64,000 nt of DNA from Sequoia sempervirens (GCA_007258455.2 VDFB02193867.1:525574189-525638188); one strand, 5' to 3'. Numbered from the stretch's first letter, positions 11,252 through 23,180 are shown. Program-made: numbers and translations. Notes: generated from the letters alone by a model not told the origin.

Positions 11252-12623
11252 AGAAGTGTTACTATGTTGCTAATAAAGGTGTGATAGATGATGAATCTGA
11301 TATTAAAGGAAATGCAAGTGAAAATGAATTTGTATTTATTTATATCAAGGAAAATAATCCTATGTCTACTAAATTTTCTAATTGTACAAATGTGGAGAAA
11401 TCCCTAGCTGCTTGAGTTGAAGAGAAAGATGAATGGGTAATTGACAGTGGTTTCTCTCATCATATGACAGGAGATAAAAGTAAGTTTGTGAGTTTGGAAA
11501 AGTATGATGGTGGTGTTGTGAGATTTGGTGATGAAAAAGTTGGTGTGATCCATGGTAGAGGATGTATTTATCTTGATGATAAGCATAATACTGATGATGT
11601 CTTGTATGTGGAAGGTTTGAAGCATAATATTTAAAGTGTTGGACAAATGGTTGATAAGGGATACAATCTTTAGTTCATGGATGGTAAATTTAAAATATTG
11701 GGAATTTATAGAAATGTGATTGCATTAGGTACAAAAAAAAAAGGTAATATCTTTCACCTGAGTGTTGCTAGTAAAAGTTGCTTGATTGCTCAAATTGATG
11801 AAAGTTGGTTGTGGCATAGGAGAATGTGTCATGTTAACTTTGATAATATTGTCAAGATAAGTTCTACTAAGGCTATGAGAGATCTTCCTAAGTTGATTAA
11901 ACCTACTAATGCCACATGCAAGGAGTGTCAATTTGGAAAGAAAACTAGAATTTCATTTCGAAGAAAAAAATAAAATTCAAATAGATTGTTGGATCTTGTG
12001 CATACTAATTTGTGTTGTCCTGCTAGAGCTAGAAGTTTACAAGGATATAGGTACTTCATTTTGCTTATTGATGACAATTCAAGAATGATGTGGGCTACTT
12101 TCTTAAGGGAAAAATTTGAAGCTCTAGAAAAGTTCAAGATCTTTAAGACTATGGTTGAGACAGAGATAGGTCTGAAGATTAAATGTTTGAGATCAGATAG
12201 AGGTGGTGAATTCACTTCTGGTGAGTTTAATTCTTTTTGTGAAGAAAATGGAATAAAGAGACAATTATCTGCACCACGGACCCTTCAACAAAATAGAGTT
12301 GTGGAAAGGAAGAACATAACAGTTCTAGATGCTGCTAGAACTATGATGTTGAAGGAAATGTACCTCATATCTACTGGAGAGAAGTTGTAAGTACTGCTAT
12401 GTACACACTTAATTGGGTACAAATCAAAGGTGATAATGATAAGACTCCTTTTGAGCTATGGACTGGTCAAAATCCTACTGTTAGATATTTCAAGATCTTT
12501 GGAAGCAAGTGTTATATCAAAAGAGATGAAGATATAGGAAAGATTGATGCTAGGAGTGATGAAGGAATCTTTTTGGGTTATTCTATTAAAATCAAGGCCT
12601 ACCAATGTTACAGTAAGAGATTG
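11252..12623 (+). pseudogene. Copia protease and integrase remnant
   Basis: Protease: WVIDSGFSHHMTGD at about 11437-11478 keeps the catalytic DSG. GAG-pre-integrase: LWHRRMCHVNFDNI near 11810-11850, then CKECQFGKK, the end of the zinc region. Integrase core (11986-12390): LLIDDNSRMMW, LRSDRGGEFTSGEF and NGIKRQLSAPRT. The first catalytic Asp region reads LDLVHTNL where DVCGP is usual, so His-Thr replaces the common residues after the Asp. A frameshift near 12395 moves to the frame with PFELWTGQNP and FGSKCYIKRDE. Stops: TGA 11413, TAA 11632, TAG 11671. The frame is cut by the insertion at 12624. Confidence 0.9.
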
Positions 12624-13418
12624 GGGTATGTGCGGGATCATGATGGGCCAAAAAATGGCAATATGATGGGTATGTGGCTGACGACTTTTTTTTTTACCCA
12701 AAATTGATGAAACAAAAAGGGTTTTTAAAGGAGATACTCATATTTCCACCAATATAAATTATGCTTTACTTTGAATTTAATAAGTAATTATTACTCATTT
12801 TCTATTCAAATTATGACTAAAGTCTTGATTGATAGGCTGATTGAAAAACATGTATAGCCTTCAAACAGTATCATATTTTTTGAATCCAAAACATGTGTCA
12901 TATTCTATGCTTCGTATAATATAGGATTAAAAACATAAAACTTGAATTTCATTAAGTTTTGACCAAGTTAAGGTGGTCAGACATACAAGTTTTTTATATT
13001 TTTGAAAATTTGTAATAAAAAATTCATAAATAATTGTTTACTTGGAAAAAAAATACAAAAAAATATGAATCACATCGGGACATGATTCCTCTACTTATAT
13101 CTAAAATCTTATAAAAAAATGTTATCATTTTATTGTGGTTAGGGTGGTCAGACAAACACCTACTTTTTAATTTTTCCCCTGAAATTTAAGTACCACTGCA
13201 TTGAAATTTCAAATTTTCACCAAATAGATTTTTTTTTTTTAAACAAACCTAGTACTTTAGAAACTACATTCAATTTCCTACAGATTCTATTCTTACATAT
13301 TTTTGAAATCATATAGATAACTTATTCAAATTTTTATGTCAAGTTGCCTAACTCTGATTTTTCTAAATTTTTTGCCACTTAAGGGCCTATTTTTTCCATG
13401 ATGATCCTGCACATACCC
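12624..13418. mobile_element. 795-bp inverted-repeat DNA element inserted in copia B
   Basis: The left end reads GGGTATGTGCGGGATCATGA and the right end is nearly its reverse complement (ATGATCCTGCACATACCC). TTTGG / CCTA-rich sequence continues the match for over 35 bp. The host copia sequence AAGAGATTG|AAGAAAATG is interrupted, and ATTG stands on both sides (12620-12623 and 13419-13422), a clear 4-bp target duplication. The interior is AT-rich, has no transposase frame and repeats the phrase GGTGGTCAGACA twice (about 12973 and 13144). It is a MITE-like non-autonomous element. Four-bp duplications with GGG ends are unusual among the common plant superfamilies. Confidence 0.85.
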
Positions 13419-15266
13419 ATTGAAGAAAATGGTTGAAAGTGAAAATGTTAAGGTTGATGAAGACATAACTACACCATCCAGAACCTATGGATATGATTCT
13501 AATGATCAAAATGATAGTACAAACCAAGGAAAGCAAGTTCAAACTTCAAGTCAAGTCCAAATCATTCTGGTGAATCAAGAAGATCAAGAGGAAGGAGAAA
13601 TTGATGAAAGTATAGAGGAGAGACTAGAAGAACTTGAAATTAAAGAATGCCCTAAGACTTTGAGGTATGTAAGGTTGAATCATTTAGAGAATCAGATCAT
13701 AGGTGATAAGAACAAAGGTGTTCAGACTAGGAGAAAGATTGCAGAAGAATACTGATTGATTTCAAAGACTGAGCCTAACAATGTGAATGAAGCATGCAAA
13801 GATGAACATTGGATTGAAGCAATGAGAGAGGAACTACAACATATTGAAAAGAATGATACATGGATTCTTGTTCCTAGACCTAAGGATAAAAATGTAATTG
13901 AAACTAAATAGGTCTTTAGAAACAAATTGAATGAGCAAGGTGAAGTGGTTAGAAACAAAGCAAGATTGGTATGTAAGGAATATTCATAGATGGAAGGTAT
14001 TGATTTTGAAGAAACCTTTGCCCCTGTTGCTAGAATTGAAGTTGTCAGATTATTTCTTGCTTATAATACTTACAAAGACTACAAGGTTTATAGAATGGAT
14101 GTCAAGTCATCTTTTCTAAATGGAAAATTGGAAGAAGAGGTGTATATTGAACAACCAAATGGATTTTAGTTAACTAGTCAGAGAGATATGGTTTGTCAGT
14201 TGAAGAAACCATTGTATGGAATCAAGCAAGCCCTTAGAGCATGGTATGCTAGATTGGATAAGTGCTTGATGAAGCTTGGATTTAACAAAGGTATGGTTGA
14301 TAGTAATCTGCATTTCAAGATTGATCATAATAAATATTTGATTGTGGAATTTTTTGTTGATGATATCATTTTTGAAGGAGATGATAGTTTGTGCATGAAG
14401 TTTGCTGATGAGATGCAGAATGAGTTTGAGATTTCAATGATTGGAGAGATGAAATTATTCTTAGGATTGCAAATTACTCAGTTAGATAAAGGGATCTTTA
14501 TATCTCAGTCCAAGTGTGTGAAAGAATTGCTAAAGAAATCTGGTATGGAAGATTCAAAGCCAGTTGGTACACCCATGGTGACTGAATGCAAGTTGACAAC
14601 TGATGATGATTCTTTGAAGGATAATTAGACTAGATACAAATCAATGATTGGTGGATTTCTCTACTTGACTCAAACTAGGCCTGATATCATGAATGTTGTA
14701 TGTATTATTTCAATATTTCAAGCTAATCCTAAAGAATCTCATGTGACTGCTATGAAGAGGATTTTTAGTACTTGAAGGGGACAATTGATTTTGGCCTATG
14801 GTATCCTAAAGATGATGATCTTACTTTGAGTGCCTTTACTGATGCTGATTGGGTAGGAGATGTGAATGACATGAAAAGTTATAGTGGTGGAGCATTTTTC
14901 TTGGGAAAGAATCTAATTTCATGGTTAACCAAAAAGCAGAATGCCATTTCTTTATTTACTGCAGAGGAAAAATACATTGTTGCTGCTAATAATTGTACTC
15001 AAGTACTGTGGATGAAGAAAATATTGAAGGATATTAGAGTTGTGTATGATAAGCCTATTGTTATATTTTGTGATAAATCAAGTGCTATTAACATTTCTAA
15101 GAATTCGGTGTTGCATTGCAAGACCAAGCATATATCTATCAAGTTTCACTTTTTGAGAGAGAAAGTAAGTGAAAAGGAAGTCAGATTGGAGTATATGCCT
15201 ACTAAGGAGCAGATTGCAGAAATATTTACCAAGCCATTTCCTAATGATAATTATGAGTATCTCTAA
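13419..15266 (+). pseudogene. Copia reverse transcriptase and RNase H remnant
   Basis: 13420-13755 is the acidic linker after integrase. RT starts near 13780 (DEHWIEAMREEL) and runs through [28 protein letters not shown] and [25 protein letters not shown] lies at about 14208-14246. The catalytic box FVDD is at about 14355, with Phe replacing the usual Tyr but both Asp kept. The GLQI and YLTQTRPDIM segments follow. RNase H (14772-15266) has FTDADWVGDVND, FCDKSSAI and the C-terminal TKHISIKFHFLREKV and EIFTKPF. Stops are TGA 13753, TAG 13909, TAG 13987, TAG 14167 and TAG 14626, and there is a one-base deletion near 14772. Confidence 0.92.
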
Positions 15267-15600
15267 GGGAAGTTAGGGGTGATTACCCATCCTAATTAGA
15301 ACTAAGATGCATTGATTTGCATCAATCCATGCATTCCATCACCATATTTTGATCCAGATTGATGTTGTGGTGGCTGCTACTCAGTGGGAGTAGTCAGATG
15401 TTCAGGTGTTCAGTTGTTCAGATATGTGGTTCATAGATTGTATAGAAGAGATCTTTGTCATTGATGACAAAGGGAGAGAAGAGTAACCTGAAATTTTTTT
15501 GGGAGAGAAGAATCTTGTTAGGTGAAGAGTCAGAACCTAAGGGGGAGTAAGTGTAGTTGCATTGATGATGTTTTTCACATCATGTGTTGCCATCAATGCC
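15267..15600 (+). other. 3' untranslated stretch of copia B
   Basis: Non-coding sequence between RNase H and the polypurine tract. It contains TCAGTGGGAGTAGTCAGATG and GTCATTGATGACAAAGGG, and in plant copia elements this position is 3' UTR. No coding frame is visible. Confidence 0.6.
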
Positions 15601-15612
15601 AAAGGGGGATAT
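15601..15612 (+). promoter_or_regulatory. Polypurine tract of copia B
   Basis: AAAGGGGGATAT directly before the 3' LTR start TGTTGG. This is the primer for plus-strand DNA synthesis and fixes the left edge of the 3' LTR. Confidence 0.9.
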
Positions 15613-16579
15613 TGTTGGATGTTGTGGTTTTGTTTCTGATATGTGGTTTTCATTGATGTCAATACTACTAGCATTAATGATTTAGAAGCTTTATATGTCG
15701 AGGATGTTGAAAAAATTATAATAAAAAGTGCTACAGGTTGTCAGTGGTGAAGTGAAGTTTGGTCTATCGGTGAGCTTAGTATGTTTTTTTTTAGAGGTTG
15801 TGGACTAAAGGGTTTCTTTTTGAGTATATCTAGTCTATCCATGTTGATTTTCAGTGATCTGCATGAAGATTTGATCAAGTTATGAAGATTTGTATTCTGA
15901 CAATTTTTTTGTTACTTCAGTTTGTGTTCCTGAATAAAGATCATGTGATTTCAGTAAGTTCAGTTGTAGCGGATGCTTCTTTGGTGATTCGTGATGTTTT
16001 TAGATGTTTCTAGATCATGCTCTATTTGTGTTGCATGTCTAGATTGATCATTGTGCTCGCGATCCAAGATTTTCTCTTGAGCGTTCATGCTTTTCATGTT
16101 CTTGGCAGACAAGGTGTTGAAGCGTATTGTGGATCTTCGAGGAGTAATTAATTGAAGTGGTTCATGTTTGAGGAAGTTATTTTAAGTCTTATTATGTTGT
16201 GACCGACCTTGGCTGATTCGCATGAAAAATATTTATTATTTTGGGCTGATTGTTTATATTCTTTTTGTTATTTTGTCAAAGTCAACTTATAGCGATGTAA
16301 TTTCTTGTTGCGAATATATAAGAGTGATTGTTTATTCAAAATAAGTGTGTGTGCAAGGAAATGCTTCTGTGTGTTTGTGCGAATAATGTTCTAAATCATT
16401 CAAAGGCATAATAGAGTGTGAAGAAGAGTGAAGAAGTGTTCATGTCCTTAATCAAAATTGTAATCAGGCATTAGCGAATGTTATTTTCTTAGTTCAAAAT
16501 ATAATGGACATAATCAGAACCTTTTTGTAAGACAGTGTATCTTCCTTTGTAATTGAGTAGTGAGCTCTAGGTAGTGTAG
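15613..16579 (+). repeat. 3' LTR of copia B, truncated at its 3' end
   Basis: It matches the full LTR at 8433 from its first base (TGTTGGATGTTGTGG) to GAGCTCTAGGTAGTGTA. After 16579 the similarity stops abruptly, where the other copies continue with GCATGAATGCATGTGCATTCCCC. About 275 bp, including the R-U5 end, are missing. The two long LTR copies show several per cent mismatches by eye. Confidence 0.85.
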
Positions 16580-19208
16580 ACTCAACATTTTCCTTTTTAC
16601 TTGTTGTAGAAGATATCCATTTAAGTAAGAAACAAAAAACCTTCAATGAAATATTTTCACTCTTCATTTCATAGGGTAGAAAATATTCTTCTCCCCCATA
16701 GAATTTTTTTACCCTGATGCTATTTTCCTGTGCACTCTTAGCAATATTATTTTCCACCTTACAAACACTTTGTCAAATGCTAATATTTGACACTGAAACT
16801 CAAGCCCACCAAGTCTTTATTTCAATGCTTCCCAATATTTAGCATCGTGCATTGCTCATAAGATAAAGAAAAATAAAATACATTAGCTATGCACAGTAAT
16901 CATTATGTTCATATGTATCCTTCATTTATTTCCCAGCAATACAAAACATTTTCCATAGTGAATAAAATATTCACTTCGGGGAAATAATCTCCTATGCCCT
17001 TTTACTTTTGCATATTACATCTTAAAATATTTTCTAGCACAAAAGTTGTTATTCTTATTTTATCAGGAAAAATAAATTTTACCCATGACCCCAATTTGCA
17101 TACTTTATTTAAAATATTTTCCCCTAGGTAAAATATTTTACTGATATCATTCCATTCACACCTTCAATGCTTTCACTCACCACCACTTTGAAAATGGAAA
17201 ATTTTAGGTAAAATAGAATTACCCAAGCCTCTCAATTTTTCACTTTGCATCTTAAATATTAACCTCTCCTCAAATAATGAAAACCCAAATTTTATCGGGC
17301 GACATTTCATATTTTTAATGCTTTTCCTTTAATCACTTTGATCGGGCCCACCATCGGCTTCTCCTCTTCACACATCACACATCTCTAATTTACTTGGAAA
17401 AGTAAATATTAAAATGGTGATGCCCGATAACAACTATGCAACCCATCTCATCAATGATTGCTAATATATTTGGGAATGCAAATATTAATTAGTGATGCCA
17501 AATATCATGTTCTCCAACAAAGAAGATTTTAAGTTCACCATTTATTTACTTCACCATTAAAAAGAACTTGTGAAATAATGCCCAGATTGATCCTTCATAC
17601 AAAACTTTTACTTGGCAACCATCATCGCACATCTCTGATGGAGGACAGAAGATAATATAAAATTAGCGATGGGTGATGAAAGCTTGCTCCATTCTTATTG
17701 AAAGTGGAAATAGTGGCATGTATTAGCGATGGGTGATGGCCACAACAACCATCACTCATTGCTAATTTTTTTTTGCATTCCAAACTCAAAACTGCGATAC
17801 ACGATACCTGTTGTCAAGAACTTTGAAAAATTATTAAAAACTTGTCCTTTTCCTCAAAGCTTTGATTTAATCCACCCAAATGAAGATTTATCATTGTGAA
17901 AATTTACATCTCTAATTGCTTCCTCCAATTTCATTGAGAATTGGTGATGGGCAATGAAATTGCCACTATGAAAATCATGAAAGTCACCTTTGGACCAATC
18001 AGAAGCAAGAATTAAACTTGCTTGTCCTCCAAAAAATTTGAAATGTATTTTATAATTTTCCTAAATGCATTTTTCATATTTACATAATGTTTAAAATATT
18101 CAAAAATATTTTAAACATAAGTATTTGTAACTTTAGAAAAATGCAAATTTTAATTACGCCTACGACCTAAACAAATAAATTTCATTGCACACAAATGATG
18201 ACCCCTGGAGTTGATATTTTTTGCATGCAGTCATAATCAATTATTTAGAGAAAACCCATTTCCTCATTTTTTCCCATTCATCAAGAATCAGATACCTCCT
18301 TTGTAAACTAGCCCCCGAGACGTGTTTGCTGCAACAAAAATACATTAAAATATTGTATCTAATTAGCTCCATTTTTAACGAAAACGGAGCTATAGAGGTT
18401 TTAGAACAAAATAAGAAATGGGTTGTCCTTGGAATTTGAAAATTTGAAACTTTTTGGGACACCATTTTTGGCTCTGTCGCGATCAGAAATGATCAAATAA
18501 CCCATTAGAATTTATCCTGGGAGCCTAAAACTGAGTAGGCATGTAGACACTCGACCCAAGAATGTAGTGTAACAAATAGATCAGCAAAATGGATCCTGAG
18601 GTGAAAGATATTAATTAACAAAGTTGCCTTCTCTAAAAATCTAGAAATGCTGATTTTGAAACCTTGCAAAAGTTCATTTGGAAAGGGCATTGAAAAAATA
18701 GCAAATGAGGAGCTAGGGGGTTACAAACCTGCCAAGTGGTAGATAGTTATATAGGAAATAATGGGGAATATTCACTTTGAAGTGCAGGTCATTAGGTCAC
18801 CAAATATAAATTCAAATGTAGGGGCACTTTTTGCAGATTTACACAGTTCAGTTTGCAAATATGAACAATTTGCAAATGAAATCAAGCTAGGAAACTTAAA
18901 AAATGGATTCACGGGGCTATGCCATCTGGCATGGCGCTTCATAAAGATGCAGAGAATCATGGAAAAATAGTAGTTGGGCTTAATAGTTAGCAGACACAAA
19001 GATACAACATCACAAAGATGGCCTACCTAGAAAGGTGCAATATGTGTAAACAACAAACCAACTTTTGGACCTTGAAACCAAGACTTCAAAAACTCACTAA
19101 AACTGATCCAAGGAAGCTACAAATACACACCATCTCTGATAGGTTCTCAACACCTCCCCAAAGTGATTTTGCATGATAATCAAGAGGTATCAAATTATAA
19201 GCTCCCAA
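16580..19208. other. Non-coding AT-rich region with recurring GATGGGTGATG words
   Basis: No coding frame is convincing. Between about 17280 and 17960 the words GCGATGGGTGATG (17666, 17726), GGTGATGCCCGAT (about 17415), GGTGATGGGCAATG (about 17943) and their complements (CCATCACTCATTGC, CATCATCGCACATC) recur in both orientations. The same words occur in the filler at 9657-9828. This could be the LTR or leader of an unrecognised element. 17970-19208 shows nothing I can name. Confidence 0.45.
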
Positions 19209-19284
19209 AGTGAGCTACTTAGGCCTATTCTGCAAGGGTACTCAAAAGTGAGCTACTTAGGCCTATTCTACAAGGGTACTTCTG
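19209..19284. repeat. 38-bp tandem duplication
   Basis: Two adjacent copies (19209-19246 and 19247-19284) of a unit starting AGTGAGCTACTTAGGCCTAT differ at a few bases. It lies at the edge of the gypsy RT fragment to its right and looks like a recent replication slip. Confidence 0.85.
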
Positions 19285-19329
19285 AGTGCATTAGGAAAAA
19301 TTCTACATGGGCCCTAAAAATTTAGCCAA

Positions 19330-20379
19330 ATTTTGGAGGTTCCAATAGATGGTATGTTGAATTATTCTTGGATCATATCACTTCAGGTCATCATAGGTCT
19401 AGGCTATGAACTCATCATATTTGGCACATAAGGATCTCAACCATTCCTTGTACTTTTGTGGCACATTCCTCTTGACTTTAAGCTTTGTGCCATTTCCAAC
19501 ATTGAAGTCCTCATAATCTTTTTTGTCAACTATGAATCTCTATTTACTATTCCTCAAAGAGGTTTTCTAGGCTATTTAGGCCTCATGGGAGTTTATTTCT
19601 TTTCAGTTAAATCATTTGTGCCTCACTAACCTCTTCAGATCTCAATTGCACTTGATCAAAAAATTCTCTTGATTATTGTAGAAAAGAAGAAATTTGGGTA
19701 TCATCTTCAAAGACCTTACAATTCTAATCATTATCGAGGGTAGATGGTCAAACAATGATGCATACCCTATGTTGGGCTTCAGTGAATTCAAAAGCTAGCT
19801 CAAATTATGATCCAATTGAAGCCATTCTATCCACAGAGGAGTTTTGAGATCTTAGAATGAACTGGATATTGAAAGCCTTAAACATTTTGATCATATCCAA
19901 TACTCTATTCCAATAGGATTACATCTTATTGTGTTTGTGGCTACCTATCCTTAGACTTGCCTCACTACTAATTCTAAATCTCTAAACAATTGTAACCCCT
20001 TTATGCTCCTTTGTTCCACTAGCATCAAACCATGAATCGGTCCTTCATATTTTTCATCATTGTTTAAACATAGGAAATGAGAAGATAAAAGCTTGAGTGT
20101 CTTTGATCTTGATGGATATTTAAAACAAACGCTGGCTCCAAAGCCAATCCCACATTTGGCACCATCAAAGTGCAAAGTCCATAAACCATTGTTAACAAGT
20201 TTACTTGGATTCTCTTGTTCCTTGATCAATTTCGGGAGGGCCTGATCCTCATCAAAGATTACATATGTGCCTAGGCTAGTAGCATATAAATTACCAAAAG
20301 GATCAAAGTCAACAAATTGGTTCAATAGGACTTCTTCTTCTAGGCTCTGATCACTTGTGGCCTCTTCATCTTCTAACAT
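19330..20379 (-). pseudogene. Archaeal-type RNase H domain followed by the RT N-terminus
   Basis: 20379-19951 is a 142-codon open piece. After an acidic lead it has NNGLWTLHFDGAKCGIGFGA (the first catalytic Asp and the Gly-rich turn), then a worn NNDEKYEGPIHGLMLVEQ where N-AEYEALLLGL is normal, and LELVVRQV where GDSELVV is normal. The middle Glu is kept but the third Asp is Leu. Beyond it (about 19700-19950) is the tail with RMASIG-like sequence. From about 19540 to 19330 the frame reads NVGNGTKLKVKRNV, KYKEWLRSLCAKYDEFIA and YDPRIIQHTI, the conserved lead-in to gypsy RT. Similarity then stops. Confidence 0.75.
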
Positions 20380-20388
20380 CTCTACACA

Positions 20389-20870
20389 TTACATTTCCTT
20401 CTTTAAAATGGAGGTGTGTGGAGCTTCAAAGCTCACTAGAGCATCCTCTATGATGTGTTCGAGATGCAAAGGTTTAGAAAAGATTTTCATGTTTTCTTCA
20501 TGAACATTAATCCTCAATGTCAAGTGGGACCTGTCAAGCGCCAAATATCCACCTATCTTTGTTGTGAAGTCTCTTGAAAAGCACATTCCAAAAATAGGTA
20601 GAATGCTAATTATGACCACTTCCTAGGTGATTGTTTGGCTTGGGAAAAAGTATAAGGTCAAAGGAAGATTCCTAATGTCACCTATGGTCATGAACTTCTT
20701 CCCATCCAACTACACAATTTCTTTTTCTAGGGGTTCATATTTAAAAATCAAGGCATCAGCTACTAGCTTGGGCACAACAGTAGTACTGGCCATTAAGTCT
20801 ATCATGTCATTGTGTAATAGTTTATCTCCTATGATGAGAGTTTAAAATAAAATGGTGGGTTTTTACTTAC
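20389..20870 (-). pseudogene. Gypsy retropepsin (protease) remnant
   Basis: The minus strand encodes TVVPKLVADALIFKYEPLEK, LDGKKFMTIGDIRNLPLTLY and FGMCFSRDFTTKIGGYLALD, the retropepsin region of Tat-like plant elements. The active-site D-S/T-G is replaced by DLMAST (about 20785-20799), so the catalytic Gly is missing. One TAG stop falls before LDGKK. The stretch leads directly into the RNase H domain. In an intact element it would process Gag-Pol. Confidence 0.75.
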
Positions 20871-21246
20871 ATACCTATTTCTCACTCATTTTTTCTCCCA
20901 CATTTACATATGCCATGGCCCCTAAAGATTAGGGATCTGGTAGATGCCTTTTCCCTTCATCTTGATTATGTGGTGGGACTAAATCCATCAGTGAAGCTTT
21001 CTCCTCTCTACTTAGTGTATCTTGCAACAAAGTCTTCTAATTTAGAATGGATAAGAAATTCCATAGAGACACATTGATTGGAACCTTCTTCAATTTCTCC
21101 ACCACATTGAGTGTTTTGATTGGTGGGACCTATGGTTTGAATGGAAACATCTCCCTTGCTTTACAAAAAGGCTAGTCTAGCACATGTAGTTCGTGAACCT
21201 TATCCATGACTTTCAATTGTCGTTTTGTTATTATTCATTGAGGATA

Positions 21247-22990
21247 CTATGGTTTCCAGGCTGGTGGTGCCAATGGTAGGTATGACACATATTCTCTAGT
21301 AAACCTTCTCTTCAATCGAATATTATAGTATGATTGTACCTTTGGTGTTCTCATAGGTGGGACTTCATTTTTGAACACCGAGTCTTCTCCCTCCATCCAA
21401 GACAAGCACTTGGTTGGAGGAGATATCTTCTTCTTGTTCCAGGGACATCCCCTGCATCTAGGCACTAAATATAGCATTGTAAATCCTAGGGGACTGATAA
21501 CTTTTGGTTTCTAAAGGAATTCCTTGACCTCTTTGTTCCCCCACTCTTTGCTTTAAAACATTTCCCTTTGGACAGTTTTGAAGCATATGAGCATCATTGC
21601 ATGGAAAACATATTGCATTTACATCTTCCACAAGGTTATTATAGCCTAGGACCAAGTCATTTCTTTTATTGGTTTTTACCATCTTCAATGGAGTGGTTAC
21701 AAGTACTAACTGGCCTGATTCATAGGACTAGTTGCTTCCTCTTGGGACTCCTTGATATGTGTTATGCTGGAAGGGTGGTCTTCCTTGTTGATAGTTTTGC
21801 ATGGGGGGATTTGGAGGCACTACTTGTTGATGCTTGATAATAATGATTTCATTTGTGAAATTCATCATTAAATTCTTCATGTCAATGACATCCATGACCA
21901 ATGAAGCAGAGTCCAATGTGCTTGGTTGTGCATTCATGTACACATACATCAAAGGTGATGATGCAACTGATGTGTTGGGATTGTAGTAGATGTACTGGGG
22001 GCTACTTCCTCTTATGTTTTGCTAGAGATTTCCATGAACACTGGCATCGGTGGTCATGGTGGGTGCTTCCCGATGTCTATTAGACTATTGTTTGCTCATA
22101 ATTCTAGGTCATATGTGTTGAGCAGAGTATCACCTCTGAGTGACTATACCATGATTGTGATATCCAAATTGAAATCTTTCCAGTAGAGCATGAACACCAT
22201 AGTTGCTAGAGGCTTGGTAGTCATAAGGATCCTTTGCCAAATTTTATGCAACTTGGAGTTGAAATCTAACATATCTTCCTATAGAGCTCTCTTGATTGTT
22301 ATCGATTGCTACAATAAAGATGAACGATCTCCTGTCTTCTAAAACTCTCAAAATATTTCCTTTGAGGTCATCCCAAGAGTGAATGGAATTGGAAGCTAGG
22401 GATCTATACCACTCTTGAGCCTTCCCCATAGAGGATGCAACTAATAATCTGAGGGTGATATTTTGCTCCATGATGTTGTGAACCCTACAAGCCTTTTCTA
22501 TGTCTTGGAGATGTTTGGAAGGTGTTTTGAAATCATCCCTAGTGAACTTTGAGACCACCTTGAGGGCATTGGTGAGAATAACAAGCCACACATCTAGAGG
22601 GGTGGGAGGAACTAGTAGACTCACTATCCTAGGTCACAAGATTTATCAAAGCTCTTGGGAGAGTCATAGGGAAGAAATCTCTATGGACCTGGTAAATAGG
22701 TATTTTGATTTGAAATGTTCAATCACCTAGAGGGGTAGATAAGGCTCTAGACATTGAGCTAGCACTACTAACTCTATTTCCTTTAGCAGGTGATAGAGAA
22801 CCTATGACTTGTCTCCTCTGAGGAACAGCAGAAGGTAAATAAGAATATTGTAAACTACCTCTAGAAGATTCCTTAGTTTGGACTCTAGGCATGAATTTAC
22901 TTGTCTCTCCTACTAATCTGATTTGGGTGCCTCTTGAAGGCTGGGTATCAAATATTGTAAAAAGATCTTGGTACCATTGAGCATGCTAAA
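21247..22990 (-). pseudogene. Gypsy Gag remnant
   Basis: The clearest part is 22624-22244: LVILTNALKVVSKFTRDDF, HLQDIEKACRVHNI and GKAQEWYRSLASNSIHSWDD, the retrotransposon Gag core. 21688-21458 has CFPCNDAHMLQNCPKG, a zinc-knuckle variant with three residues between Cys2 and His. Upstream to about 22990 is the Ser/Pro/Arg-rich N-terminal region (FLQYLIPSLQEAP). Downstream 21477-21247 is a Pro-rich spacer. Frames are broken between the pieces. Gag makes the particle shell. Confidence 0.8.
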
Positions 22991-23163
22991 AAAGACCTGT
23001 TGACTTTAAAATCTTGGGCTTCTCCTAAAAAACCTTATGGGAAATTCAGTTAATTGGGGACTTGCTTGTGCTTCAGGAAATAACTTGTGGGATTTTTAAA
23101 GAAGACAAATCTTCCTTGAGTTTGGGGAAAGGGATAAGGAAATACATAAACTAAAACCTAATT

Positions 23164-23180
23164 ATGGCAATGTGCCAAAT
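23164..23180 (-). promoter_or_regulatory. Primer binding site, Tat/Athila type
   Basis: On the minus strand GATTTGGCACATTGCC. Tat/Athila elements typically carry TTTGGCGCCGTTGCC here, and the match is good outside the middle bases. It lies about 180 bp before the Gag frame and next to a region with an LTR-type TATA box. Confidence 0.6.

Larger units (their letters stand above)
9829..16579 (+). mobile_element. Ty1/copia LTR retrotransposon (copia B), nearly full structure, inactive
   Basis: The order on the plus strand is partial 5' LTR, primer site, gag, protease, integrase, RT, RNase H, polypurine tract and 3' LTR. Both LTRs are cut: the 5' copy lacks its first ~750 bp and the 3' copy lacks its last ~275 bp. 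A 795-bp inverted-repeat element sits between integrase and RT. Many in-frame stops, mainly TAG, interrupt the Gag-Pol frame. The long readable frames make this the clearest copia coding region of the window. Confidence 0.9.
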
